Below, piece by piece: positions 22,470-34,599 of a stretch of DNA of 64,000 bases. Below the pieces are notes generated by a model. That model saw only the letters and a list, made by a program, of their open reading frames with translations, was not told the DNA's origin and ran no database searches. Origin of the DNA: Larimichthys crocea. Lineage: Eukaryota > Chordata > Actinopteri > Sciaenidae. Every line of letters starts with the position of its first letter. Position 1 is the first letter of the stretch. Position numbers and translations under genes: made by a program. Location: the NCBI RefSeq assembly GCF_000972845.2, contig NC_040032.1, forward strand, positions 21,314,248 through 21,378,247. The letters run 5' to 3'.

Positions 22470-23349
22470 CTCGACAAACTTACTCTTTTAATCGGCAAAT
22501 GTGTGCATGAAAATTTGAACAATGAATGTTTTGAGTATTTGAACTTATGAAATATTAGCAACACAAGACAAGAAACAAAAAATGTCGGATATATATCACC
22601 CAATGTTCTTCAAAATAGAAATCTATGTTGTATTCCACAATACAAGAAACACTCAGAGATGCTCTTTCAAATTGCAACAGTGTAGCTCTGGACACATGTA
22701 CACATATTATTAATTAGGGAAACACCAGCGAATAAAACAGCAGATAATCTGCAATTATTGGGGTAGGGTGTGAAAAATACAGACATACGCACCATGGATT
22801 GGGATTAAAATTACTGACCATAACAAATAATATTTAAATCACCTATTCTCCTTTATAGAAATAAAGTGAGTGCATAAAAACACCATGAATCATATATTAT
22901 AATGTTTAAATATTTCAGGGATATATTATTTTTGTAGCTGATGGCCTGCTCAATGATGTTTAATATGTCAGATGTTTATTGGACTATATCAAGGCATAGG
23001 AAGTCAAATTAACTCACTTTGTCAACAACGTTTCTCTTTATCACTTTTTCATTGTCATTTTATGCAAGATTATTAATAGGAGCCGCTTTGCCTAGAATTG
23101 TGCCTCTGAAACAGTGCTGTTGTTCTGATTCATGATAATTAAGGTCGTGTGAATGTGACTCCTGTTTATGAGTGATTGGGACTCATTAAGATTCGTGCAG
23201 TGAAAATGATTGAAAACAGCTGCTTCTGAATGTTTGATTATTATTTTATGTCCAAATAAATTCAGAAATTTATGTTCATAACACATCAGATAATGAGAAA
23301 CAGAGTATAGTGCTTTGATTTTACAACATTCACACCTCTATAAGAGCTC
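22470..23349. other. Non-coding stretch, no gene recognised
   Basis: No coding frame of note. The part from about 23070 to 23290 contains GATAATTAAGG and ATTCATGATAATT and looks like conserved regulatory DNA by composition only. Confidence 0.45.
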
Positions 23350-24395
23350 TCACACTTTTAAAGCAATATAAATGACAAAGTTTGTGTGTGCAACAATTTA
23401 GAAACCTGGAATGGTGTGATTGGCCTGCCTGATCTGAACTTGAGTGGTGCTTTGTCATTGGACTATGTGCTAGGCAATAAACAATATATATTGAAGTATA
23501 GAGTTATTCATAAGCGTATTTGGTACTAGAACCCCTTGGGTCAAAGACTGATAACATTGAAGGCCAACCATCAGATCTGTGGCTGTATGCCTTTACTTGT
23601 GTACAGAGCTGTCAGAAGATCACCACCTGGTGGTGAGATGGATTAGCAGGTGTGACTGCCTTACAGACCTGGTACACACAAATATGTAGAGAAGGTGAAC
23701 TGGGCCCAGGCCCCACAAGGTATTTTTCTTGCACCCTGGGGCAGGTTAGGGGCATGGAAACATGGTCATGTTCATAGCTTCCATTGCGGAGGCGTTGTGG
23801 TCAAGAGGTCATGGGTACCTATAGTGAAGGAGCTAAATTCAAGGCTCGAAGGCCAACCGAACTTTCAAAAAAATCTGGATGTAGGAGGAGTTTGTGGGTG
23901 GCTGTGGAGATGACTTTTGGTTTAGCATTAGACGGCTCGGGAAGGGAAATTAGGGCTTGGCTCAGGATGTGTTTAGCACTGGAGGATGACTCTCATTGGG
24001 GGGTTTGTGGAGTGGTGGAAACAGCCCTTTGAGGAACTCCTGAACTCTATCGACATGTCCTGCTTGTGGCATGTCATGGAGGAGAGTTGGGGATAGGGAT
24101 TCCCATTTCCCGATCACAGATTCAGGCAACCAAAATAAGTTTATTTCCCCCCTTACAGATAGGGCAAGGAGCTCATACATCTGGACACCTTCCTTTGGAG
24201 GTTTTCCAGGTACTTTCCACTGATAATAGACCCCAGGTCAGGCCCAAAACTGGGCTAGAAAAAATATATTTACCTCATCGGTCTTGGAACTGGAAAACAA
24301 TGTGGCATAGAGAGACTTGTGGGCAACATTGCTTAGCCTGCTGCCACTGTGACACGACCCTAGTTAAGCAGCAGAAAATTGATTATTATTGAAAG
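23350..24395 (+). mobile_element. Decayed RTE (Rex3/Expander-like) copy lacking its polymerase core
   Basis: This is an older, longer relative of the element at 9553. Landmarks in plus-strand order are as follows. GAAACCTGGAATGG, then CTGATCTGAACTTGAGTGG, lie near 23400-23450. GATCACCACCTGGTGGTG at 23618-23635 encodes the DHHLVV end of the apurinic-type endonuclease. CTTCCATTGCGGAGGCG follows at 23779-23795, then GAGGAGTTTGTGGG near 23886, and TTTGAGGAACTCCTGAA at 24028-24044, the linker before the polymerase. Between about 24070 and 24115 the sequence jumps straight to the post-polymerase part (GATTCAGGCAACCAAAATAAG, then GATAGGGCAAGGAGCTC), so the whole polymerase palm is deleted. The end matches the terminal coding region (TTGGAACTGG, AGAGACTTGTGGGC). 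Many stops and frameshifts are present. The GATG tail and target duplications are not visible. Confidence 0.75.
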
Positions 24396-27300
24396 TTACA
24401 GAAAATAGATTCATAGTCCACTATCCGGTATGACCCTGAGCCATTGTTATCTGCACAGTCTGTCAATTTGCTGTGACAGATTCATCGGAATACTGAATGA
24501 CTGTGATTAAAACAAGTGAAGTGAACATTAGTTCAGTGATATTTTGCACTCTGTTTTAATTTGATCATATAGACATTGTAGTAATTAAGGTGGCACCTTT
24601 GTTACATATATTTTGTCCTTTAACAGGGGCCTTGCAAGTGAATGAACATCAGACCTCCAATCAGATCTCCAGAGACATCAACCCCTTTGCCTCCTCAGAC
24701 TAAACAATGCTTTCTCACTAGTAATAGCCTCTCAGCAGTAATAGTTGGCAGATAAGCTATAAGTTGTTTTGCACAAGGAGAAAACTTTAAGCACTGCTAG
24801 GGGCCCCTTAAGGCTGCTTTTCCTGCATTTGGCACAATAGGAAAGGTTACATGGTCATTAAAATGAAGGGTTTATTCTCTTGACATCATTAATGTGCTCA
24901 TACCAAATGTAAGGTTGACATTTTGGCTATGGGCCACTCATGGAGTAACTACAATGTAACTGGTTTGTCCTCTGGGGAGCATGAATATACTCACTGAATG
25001 GCATGGCAATCTGAAATTTGACTCACATGATAAATTGACAGACCAAAGGCCTGGTTCCGCCTTTCTGCTAAGGCAGAAATTGAAAAAAAATAGACATGTT
25101 GATATGATTACACACTTTTTAAATAGCATTTACTCACCTTTTTACGATGTTTTACTCACTTGTTATTGCATTATTATTATTTTTTTGTTGTTGTTGCTTA
25201 CTCATATCATATGACAGTTCAGAGCACAATTTCACCTGGCCTCCTCCTCTCCCCTCTCGACTTGTCCTTAGCAGACAGCATGGTCGCAGTGCTTCCAGGC
25301 TCATGACATTAAAGTGCTGTGGCATGCATGCACACCCACCAGCATGGACATCTGTCCAACGACAGGAAAAACTGAGTACACACATAACTACAATAACCTT
25401 GTAACCTGTAAGTTGATGATAACATTATGCATGTACGTGCACGTACTGCCTCAGATGCAGCAATAAGTGATTGACAAAACACATCTCAACACTCACTGGT
25501 CAAAAACTCAATTTAAGCTTGAATGTAGTAAGTTATTATTAATATAATGCCAGTATGTGACCATGTATAAAAACAGAATACCAACTTTGATGACACATTG
25601 CTCGATTCTTTTAAAAACACTCTTTTGGACATACTGTACAATCACAGTGACAATATTTAGGAAGTTTTCTTTAAGTTTACCCTCTTCACAAGAAAAAAAA
25701 AACAAAACAACAAACTGTATATAGTGTACCTTTCTTGCTGCCGCTGCATTGCATCATTGGCAAAAATGTAAATCTCCTCCGAATGCAGAACTGAAAGAGA
25801 TAGATGCAGCAGGAGGAGAAGCAAAGGGAGCAAAAGACAACTGTTGATATACTTCTTCAGAGTGATGGAGAAAAAAAACAAAATTTGAAATAGAATGAAA
25901 AATAACCCCAAGCAGGGTGCCTATCTTGGCTCATCCACTGGGCTCCTGTTTGCTCTAATTTATACATTAGCTGCTGAGGCACTGTTTCTGAGGACACACT
26001 CTGCAGACTCCTGGCTGTGGGAATAAATACTGCTGACATAATGTTATGCACATTGCACCCCTAAAAGTAAACTTTAAGCCGTCTGCCTGGTGACTGGGTT
26101 CCAAGGCGCAGTCATGTATTGTGTCTGAAGTCTGAGATTAGCCTTTTTTTTTCCCTTCATGTGATTTATCCTCTGTGAAATGGAGAAACTCCTGGAGGGG
26201 TTTGGTTTCCTCATATCATATTTTCATTCCTCTCAAATGCAGTTTCCAGGCAAATATGGATTCAAAATAATTTAAGCATAGATGTAAAAAGAAATCATGT
26301 GGCAATAGAAAAGTGTCTGTTTGAAAACTCTCTTCTCTGATCATTTTTCCAAGTTCTACATTCAAGCCAAGTGCATAATATGTTTATCGTTTGCCAACAG
26401 CCATGAATTCCTTGTAGAGAACAGTTTCAAGAAGAGTGAGACTGGTGAGTAAAGCAGTCAAAAGAACTGTCAAGCAGATACAGAAAGTTGGTCAATCTGT
26501 GTCTACATTTTGGCATTAATACTTTGTTTCATCATCCTTTGAAAAGTGTCATTCGAAGCCAGGAAGCACAAGACCAGAGAGAGATCAATGAGCGAGATGC
26601 CAACGACATTTGTTTTTCTCAAGTAGCCAATGTGCAACCGAAGTGACATTTTGTCTGTCCCAACAAAGATGTCATGAAAACAAATGTGAAAAACAGAATT
26701 TCCACTTACTTTCTTTGATGTCCTGTCTTTCAAAGCATCTCTCAGTCCATGGAATTTCAACAACAAATGCCACGAGTCCAAGATCAGACTGCACATTTAT
26801 ACCTTTCAGATGATCCAGAACTGATTATGGTCCTGTAAGGTCTTAGCTAGGGTTAGGGTAAAGGTTAAGACATCAACCACAGTGGCTGTAGTGTCCTCCT
26901 TTTTTGGGGGGGGCAGAAAAGTTATGATGTGCTAGCCTTTACAATGGAGCCTCATCATCTGACCCAGAAAGTTGATTTACTCCATTACATACTTTATGGG
27001 CCTGAAGCAGCATCTATCTATCTATCCCAATCAAACTATCTGTTGGATTGGAATTTTCCGGCTGAAATCATGTAGTCTGATCCTGGGATTATCCATTAGC
27101 ATGGCATTAGAATCTCTGTATCTCTAAACTGTATGTGTTTGCAAAATTGTGAGATTTTTAAAGTGCATTTGGTGAGTTTTTAGTGTAAATAGTCTTGAAA
27201 CAGTGTGTTCAAACTGAATCACTGACAGGTCAAACTGAAACAGTTTTACACTTTGCCTTCAATCTAGTTTGATCAGTCATTTATACCTCTTCCTTTAAAC

Positions 27301-27796
27301 ACCCATTCATTTATAATTAGTGACACAAAAAAAGAACTATCAATCTTCAAAGCATCGCAGAAGGTTCATTATTTTTTACTCTGATTTTATGTTCTGAGGA
27401 TCTGTAGTTTTATTGAAAGGGGCGATAATTTGCCCAAAAACTGCCTTGTGAAGCACCATTTTTTTTTAAAGATTCGAGTCAATTTATGATCTAATTCAGG
27501 TGTTGTACTTTAATCCTAACTGAGAGTAACAGTTCACATGACATGCAACAGTAAGCAGCTAATTACAGCAACATGGTGTTTAGCAGACTCAGCCAAGCAG
27601 ATCCAGGATCAACAGTCCTCTGCCTTAACTGGTGTACCACTAATATATATTTTATATATAATGATGTTCAAGTCATAAATGGGGAAACATTTCCAGTTGT
27701 CCTAGGGTACAAACTAGATGCTGAATATATCTAACAAGTAGAGGTTGTCTATTCATGTCCACTTCATTATGCAGATAACAGAGTGCCACATTGAAA
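24396..27796. other. Non-coding stretch, no gene recognised
   Basis: Only short frames. It includes a 14-bp palindrome at 25433-25446, an A-rich run near 25694, and a two-unit telomere-like AGGGTTAGGG at about 26850. No transposon family is recognised. Confidence 0.5.
25433..25446. promoter_or_regulatory. 14-bp perfect palindrome GTACGTGCACGTAC
   Basis: A self-complementary site that contains ACGTG on both strands, the core used by several bHLH and bHLH-PAS factors. It sits next to a GCATG. Binding is not established: a perfect 14-mer palindrome can arise by chance a few times in this length of DNA. Confidence 0.3.
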
Positions 27797-28072
27797 ACAT
27801 GGAGAGAGGGCACAACAGGGGAGGACACTGGTAAGAGAGACATATGAAAGAGGGGAATGAGAGGATAAATGAGGAGTTGATGACAGGAGCTAGAGGGGGA
27901 AGCGACAAGATGACAAGAGGAAATGAAAAGAAAGCGAAAGAGAAGAATTTGCTGAGATGAGGACAGGTGATGGGAGACGATGAGAGGAGAGGAAATTAGA
28001 GAAGAGTAGATATGACGAGAGTAGAGAACATGAACCGTGGTGCGAGGAGGTGAGAACAGATGTGAGGTGGAT
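27797..28072. repeat. Purine-rich low-complexity tract
   Basis: About 275 bp of nearly pure A and G on the plus strand (GAGAGAGG, GAGGAGGTGAGA and similar words). It contains no coding frame of interest. Confidence 0.75.
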
Positions 28073-29999
28073 TAAATGTCAGCCTTCCTGTTGATTTTCT
28101 AACAACAAGGCCGAGCAAACATTTTGCATGACTTTCTGAACAACCAAGTTGTTGTTTTTTTATTTATCAGATAGAGGCAATATAAGGATGACACATTTCT
28201 CAGTTGCACTGGTTCTTGAAGGTATTGGCAATTAACGTATTTAAACAGTCAAACCGTCAGATCGTCTTCCTCCATCTCTATTGGATAAAATAAAAATAAA
28301 AAACATGTTTCCATCCCTCCATCAGATTAGATTGACATGTGTGCTGAAATATGGTTGTGTTTTGCCCCTGGTTTTATCTCTTAAGAGCTATGCAAAGTCA
28401 GATACATTTTAAAAAAAACACAAAAGTCACAAAACATTACCTCCATAACATTTACTCGAGGCACACGATTTTCCATCCTTTATCATTTAGAAACCGTTTT
28501 GCACCACTTGAGCCTGCAACTCCTGCCTACTTCTCTTAAATAGGTCAAAGGAGGTGAGACAAATCCTTTGAGTTTAAGAGCTCTTCATATACAGTTTTTT
28601 TTCTAACTTCACAATTTATACAGACTGTGCTCAGACCAGCCGTGCTGAAATTGGATGTATATGAGAATAAATAACCATTCGCAGATTTGTTTTCAATAGG
28701 GTAAACACATTTTGTCAGCAGAATGTCTGACCCTACTGTGGCCCCTGAGTGTGCAGCAAAGCTATTTAAATTGCACAAGAACCACATCAACCAAAGCATT
28801 TGCATACACGGTACCACACTCGGAGTGCGAAAGCTCAGACATACACCGTCTTGACAGAATGAAAAGCACCGTGGGGGCTTTAGACCACAAAACTCCAGAC
28901 TCCAAGACATAAACTCTCTCATTTAAGCTCAGGCATTAAGTCCAGGCAGTGCTAAAGCTACCAGACAACAGATAAACAAAAGCAAATTAAAAGCGAGAGC
29001 CCCTCGCTGATACTAAATACTCCATAAACCTCCCTGAGCAACCTCTAACGTCTTCAATGATTATATGGCAGTCAGACTTAAAACAAGAGGGGGGCGGCGG
29101 CAGAGCAAGCAGAGAGACTCTCGAAACAAAATTAGTGACTTTTTTATGGGAATAGAGAAAGTGGGGGTTAGAAAAACGAAGATGAAGTGAAAATAAAGTA
29201 ACAAGAAAAGATCAAAGTAGTAGTGAAAACATCAACCCAACAAAAACTAGCGAGAACATCTATCAGCGGGGCTGCCAGTGAAGACAGATGTTTATTTGCT
29301 CAGATATTTCAACCAGCTCTTCTTCTACCACACAGTGTTGGGCTGTTTGGATGTGATGCATCATTCTGGCAGTGAATCTTGGGAGCTTCCAATTAAGTCT
29401 CAGCCAAGTCTAAACCAGAAATATCTGTTGGCGAGTAAACTCCTCTAATGTTTTGTTGTGGTGCTTTACTTTGGCCATGCTATATCAATCACATGATGAA
29501 AGATACAAGAACACAGTGAGAGAAAGACCAAACATTGAGCAGTGTGCAGTAAAGGAGGCGCTAGTTTGAAGATTAAAGGGGAAAACGTTTCATTATGGCC
29601 TATACCTGTCTATAGAAATGTTCTTAGATGGTTAGAAGAGTCTTTGGGGAATATAGAGATACCAAAACATACAGTGCTGTTAAACGACCTTCTGTTATAG
29701 CATGATGACATCCTGTAAGGTCTCAACCCAGCACCCTATGTGCCCCCACCACCCCCTGTACAGTTGTTCCCTGGTGGATTGATCGTCATGAAGGTGGAGT
29801 TGTAATGGATCGTAGTCCTTGAGGACAGCATGCTGGCCTCTGATGCTGCCTGTCAAACCAGAGATAAAGGATCAGGGATGGCGGTCTGTTCTGATTCATC
29901 ACCTCCCTCTCCAACCCCTCCACCCGACCTGCTCATTAACATCCAGGTTGGATCACGAATGGCCTCGCTCAGCCAGGGCCACAAACAGAGCAGCTTGCT
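28073..29999. other. Non-coding stretch, no gene recognised
   Basis: The 125-codon minus-strand frame at 28545-28922 shows no domain. An octamer ATTTGCAT lies at 28798-28805. A plus-strand frame from 29806 to about 29946 (reading DSMLASDAACQTRDKGSG and onward) looks mildly protein-like and ends at CAG|GT, but there is no good acceptor site in front of it, so I do not call an exon. Confidence 0.45.
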
Positions 30000-30340
30000 C
30001 TCTTTTTTCTTCCTCTGTCTTGTTCCCATTTCTCTCCATGTCATTCGCTCTCTCCTTTAACTTGCACTTTCTTCCTTCATTCCTCCACCTCCTGTCCACC
30101 TCATTTCATCTTTTTTCACTCGTGCTACTGTGTTTCTCTCCCTTGCTTGCTCCACCTCCCCTGTCATTTTCTTTCCTTCTCTATTCCCTCTCATCTGTTT
30201 CATTCTCACCCTCTGCTTTCTCTCTGCGCTGAGTCTCATCCTCCCTCACGCCTTTTCTCTTCTACATCAGTCACCCTTCTCACCTCTCAGCATTTGTCTA
30301 ACCCCATCATTGCCTTGTTCTCCTTCCATCTAATTTTCCA
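30000..30340. repeat. Pyrimidine-rich low-complexity tract
   Basis: A C/T-rich plus strand (CTCTCTCC, CTTCCTTC, TCCTCC). Long frames in it, such as 29819-30232 and 30147-30521, are composition artefacts rich in Ser, Leu and Phe. Confidence 0.75.
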
Positions 30341-30969
30341 TGGCCTCCACCGTCTCACCGGTCTCCTGCCACAGTTATTAACCATTCCTCCCCCATGTGC
30401 TATCATCTCTGTGCATGTTTTGATTCTCATATCTGAAAATGCGTCCTCCAGCTTCTCAATAAGCTTGGTGTTATTGTATCTTTTCTTATTAATATCAACA
30501 AATTCCCTTGAAGACGGTTAAGCCAACATTACATTTATCCTGCTAACAAGTATTATCTTTGTAACTACAGCCTGAATTAAATTATTCCTTCATGCCACTG
30601 AACTCAACAGTACCCAGAAAAGTATTTAAAAACACACTAAAGAGTCTCATTGTAGCATTGGGACACTGCAGACCTTCATTATAAATGAATATGGACATTG
30701 TAATGTATTCTGAAACAACTGTGTCATTGAGCTCAGTTACATGTTTCATTTAGCTTTAGAGACTTTGTTTATTTTAAAGAAGAAATGTGTCACAGAGTGC
30801 AATATTGTGGCTTTTTTTGTTAATATATGAAAACAACTGGCAGTCAACCTAATAATGAAGAGATTATAATTTTCTTTTTTTTTGGATGCAATTTCAAAAC
30901 GACAGCACTTTAAATGTCAAGCGTGTCCCAGAACTGACAAACTAAACACTGGCTCTGGACAGGTACTTT

Positions 30970-31100
30970 TTCACAGCCGCCATAGTTCATCCTACATGCT
31001 GGGAAGGAGAGGGCGGAACGAGGTGGTTGCAAACCACAAAGACACTGCTAGATGCAGATCCTACACACTGGTCCTTTAAAAAGGTGCAGTGTGGAACTTT
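30970..31100. mobile_element. Dispersed fish repeat ('aaggtgcagtgtg' type), two abutting ends
   Basis: The words CCATAGTTCATCCTACA, GGAAGGAGAGGG, GGTTGCAAACCAC, CACTGCTAGATGC and CACACTGGTCCTTTAAA match the end of a short non-autonomous repeat common in teleosts. Immediately after it, AAGGTGCAGTGTGGAAC (31081-31097) is the inverse of the same terminus. The two ends thus meet head to head around AAAA at about 31079. It may be two nested or adjacent copies, or the joined ends of one internally deleted copy. Confidence 0.55.
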
Positions 31101-31163
31101 TATTTCACTCTCTGGAAGTGAGAATTATTACACAAAGCACAAGAAGTCCGGTGTATTATAGTG

Positions 31164-31450
31164 CATCCATCCATTATCTGTAACTGCTTATCCTCATCAG
31201 GGTCGCGGGGGGCTGGAGCCTATCCCAGCTTTTGGGCAAGAGGTGGGGTACACCCTGGACAAGTCGCCAGCTCATTACCAGGGCACATAGAGTCCATTCA
31301 CAAACAACCATTCACACTCACATTCACATATGGACAATTTAGAGTCATCAATTGACCAATTAAGTGGATGTCTTTGGACTGTGGGAGGAAGCCGGAATAC
31401 CCGGAGAGAACCCATGCAGACACGGGAAGAACATGCAAACTCCAAACAAT
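31164..31450 (-). mobile_element. SINE-like CATCCATCC/GATG-tailed fish repeat
   Basis: On the plus strand it starts CATCCATCCATTATCTG and continues with TAACTGCTTATCC, CAGGGTCGCGGGGGGCTGG, GCCTATCCCAGC, GTACACCCTGGACAAG, ACAACCATTCACACTCAC, GTCTTTGGACTGTGGGAGG and AACATGCAAACTCCA. This is a very abundant teleost repeat. Read on the minus strand it ends with GGATAAGCAGTTACAGATAATGGATGGATG, so its tail resembles that of the RTE elements at 9553 and 10173. I infer that RTE machinery moves it. No protein is encoded. Confidence 0.8.
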
Positions 31451-31564
31451 CAGGTTTGCTGCAAGAAGAGCAGTGCTCCCTATTATAGTTCAACTAACAA
31501 TTAACTCAAACCTGAGTAGAACACACTTTGCATTTCAATTTTTAGCATCTCCCCGTTTCTTAGT

Positions 31565-32445
31565 TTCTGCCTAGGCACTCTATCTCCTTTTCTAAACTTT
31601 GAATGAGGCAGAATATGTTGTGGCAGAGACCTTTCTGCTTCTTTTCTTACATTTTCAGTCTGGTGGTGAGAGTCTGCCCTTTAGCTGAATGGTTCTCAGA
31701 GTCCCCTTTCAACTGCCAGTTCTTGGCAAAGAGCTTCCAGGATCTCAAAGTCCCTTGGGCTGTATGTCTTGTACTGATACCTAAGGTTGTTTTGCATCTG
31801 CTGGAGACCATCTTTTTCTTTTCTCTCTGCTATGTACCTGTTGGCCAAATCTTCAAGGCTCTTCTCCATATTGTTGAGTGTCTGCATGGCATTACCAGAG
31901 CACCTCTTCATGTCCTCTGCTTCTTTGCAAAGTGCCTCTTGGATTTGTTTTCCTTCTGAAAGATCTGTTTCAGCTACATAATTTTCAAGTGTATGCCTTC
32001 CACCTTTGCTTTAGGCTCAGCATCAAGCATCCAGTTTCTGAATAAGTTAATTTGGACCTCATCTGGACCTTGGACCTCAGGTCCCTCTCTAATAAGAGCT
32101 GGTGATTGAACTCCATAACGTTTTGAGAGAATACTTCCAGCTTCTTTTTTTTTCTTCAAGCTCACTAGCAAGTATTTCGTATTCAGTTGAATACTTGACC
32201 TCCAGGTTTCGCCCAGGTGACTTCACAGTTGAGGAGGAAACCACTTTCACATTAGTCCTCTTGTTCATGTTCATGGAATTAAGATCTTATAGCTGAGCCT
32301 GTTTTTGAAGTGCATTTGAAGGGTGTCATGTTTATTGCAAAGGACCCTTAACTCATACTCATCTTGAAGAGGTCTATAGTGTGCTTTTGGCTCTGATATT
32401 TTCAGATCTGTCAATGAAAGTGCTTGTTTTTACTGATGTTGAATG
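31565..32445 (-). pseudogene. Decayed coding sequence of an unidentified coiled-coil protein
   Basis: On the minus strand, protein-like sequence continues for about 880 bp with frameshifts and no introns. Segment 1 (about 32440-32285) reads KISEPKAHYRPLQDEYELRV and continues to KNRLS. Segment 2 (32274 onward) starts MNMNKRTNVK and reads EYEILASELEEKKK up to a run of nine A at 32145-32153, where the frame slips. It goes on as VMEFNHQLLLER. A second frame change near 32090 leads to NLFRNWMLDAEPKAKVEG, and a third near 31975 leads to segment 3. Segment 3 (31965-31696) reads GKQIQEALCKEAEDMKRCSG, then LEDLANRYIAERKEKDGLQQ and FEILEALCQELAVE. A possible continuation reaches 31565 (LIQSLEKEIECLGRN). 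The charged heptad-like pattern suggests a coiled coil. Lack of introns suggests a processed retrocopy, but no poly-A tail or target duplication was found. I do not recognise the parent gene. Confidence 0.55.
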
Positions 32446-34599
32446 CTAAGTCTTACACACTCTGATAAATCTTCTGTCTTCCTCATAAAAAACTTGCAGT
32501 AAAACAGATATTTGTAGAGAAAATGTACCAAAGGACTGGATGTAATGAGATAGACATGGAAATGTAAGAATGTGGCAATAAGGTGTAGATGCAATGTTAA
32601 GAATTTTTACAAGGTAACTGAACTTTTTTTGTGGAACAATTATACATGTGTCTTTTTATATAACCTACAGCATGTCTGGAGGGGAACTGCAATGGATGAC
32701 ATATACTGTGCATAATAATAATGATAATTAATATGTGTAATAATAATAATTCATAATTAATATACGCAAATGATTTTTGGTTGCCAATGGATTCGAAGAT
32801 TGCATTTAATCTACTGCGCTCTGCCTTTTTTGCTCTCCACATGGACTGTTTGCATGCAGCCAAAGCCCATTTAAACATGACTGGTCAATACTACTCTGAC
32901 TACCAACTGAAATTACCAAAACTACCAAATACTTGGTCCACATTCTACATCTATATGCAGATATTTGTTTATAGAAATGATTTAAACTGGCAAGAGTCTT
33001 ATGGGCCAGGTTATCTCTAGTGGCCTGTTGATTATGGCCATTATGGGATTCTGCGCAGACAAAAACTTAAGACTGAAGCTGCTGATCACAATGCGCTGTG
33101 TGTAAACAGGGTGGAACATTCTCTTTAACGAAGCAAATAGAGGTAAAAGTTTGAAACCAGGTGACACAGGTGATGGCTTGATCACTAAATAACGTGATCC
33201 AATAGGATGCTTTGTTAATGTTGAGTAAAAGTGGTATCTAGACAATTACATATCTGTCTATGATGAAAGCCTGACCCAAAATGTTTTATTCAGTGCTGCT
33301 TCAATAACGAATTGATGAAATAGCATTTAAATGGATTATGTAGCTGTGTACACATCATAGAAGTTGTGAAACTAGGTGATACAAGTGGAAGAGAAATTCT
33401 GACATGCTTGCACCTTCTACATCTTTCACTTCCACACACTAACATGGGATAAAACAAGTTGTCACATGCAAATGCCTGTTGTGTAGTTTGATATCTGCAT
33501 TAACTTAATTAAAAAACACACTCAGCATAAGGCTGACTAATCACAGTTTTTGTCAACTCAGTGGTATCTATGTAGCCAAACTTTAAGACCCTGACACAAG
33601 TTTATAAATCCAGATTTAATGATCCACCGGCAGGAGTTTAAGTGATCCAACTGTTGTATTCGTCTTCTTCCACATATCTATTCATAGTCAAGTATAAATC
33701 ATCGTAGAAAAGTCAGTAATATAGACGCTTACGCTTGCTTTCATTTCTGTGGTTAAACGAACCAAATAGAAGCGTAAACACACTCCCACAGCCCTTTCCT
33801 CTGCCAGCCAAACCTGGATGATGTCCTCAAAAGAAGCTGCCAAATTAATTAAACTCTCCTCCTGCTTTCAGGAGAAGCCCACTGCTGGGGGAGAAACCTG
33901 ATGTAATCACTTATACAGTACATGCCTTGTACGCCTGTGTGTCCGTCCACATTGCACCGTGAGAGTCAAAGGAGAAGCTGCCGGATGCCTTAGGTTTGCA
34001 GAGGTGAGGGGGGGGCGGGCATGTAGGAGAAAGGACGGAAGCAGCAGCAAATGTTTATCATATCACACACACACATGCACACGCACAATGTTACCGACAC
34101 ATTTCCCCCGACAGCTATGATGAGCCAAGCCAATTCATGCAGAAAATTGTTAGCTTCCTACCAAGCCCACTTCAGCTCAAATGGATTTTTATCTCAGTTA
34201 TATCCTCCTCATACCACTGGTATCTGCCTGCCTCGCATCCATCCATCCTCCATGTCTACATCCCTTTGGTGTTCCTTCTTTTTCTCCCCTCCTTCGTCCA
34301 TCCCCTCTCTCTTGGCATTTATCACTTAATGGTGGGTGTGCTTCCTCCACGAAAAGGGCAGAGGAAACGACGGTAGGAGGGAAAACGAGACACGAAAAAA
34401 GAAGCCAGTCCAGAGCAGTGTGTGTGTGTCACGTTTTCCTTGGTGATATCAAAAGAATATAGGATTATAGTATACTTAACTGTATTTTCTCTCAATATGT
34501 AGCTTGATATTGAAGAGAAAAAAGAAGGCTGCAGGTATAGTACTGACAAAGTGGATTTCAGAAGATATTAGCTGAATATAACTGTTCCTTGAGGTACTG
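32446..34599. other. Non-coding stretch, no gene recognised
   Basis: No gene or element recognised. The segment 32701-32765 is rich in AATAAT. The segment 33770-33930 contains AAATTAATTAAAC and looks like candidate regulatory DNA by composition. A short pyrimidine-rich run lies at 34230-34320. Confidence 0.45.

Noticed and set aside
26503..26820. Minus-strand frame with a GTAAGT donor-like site
   Set aside because: No protein family recognised, no acceptor partner, and short length.
26844..26860. Telomere-like AGGGTTAGGG (also CTAACCCTAACCC near 19349)
   Set aside because: Only two units each, which is expected by chance and not an interstitial telomeric array.
29806..29946. Possible exon reading DSMLASDAACQTRDKGSG and ending CAG|GT
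   Set aside because: No polypyrimidine-AG acceptor upstream, an in-frame stop just before it, and no recognised protein.
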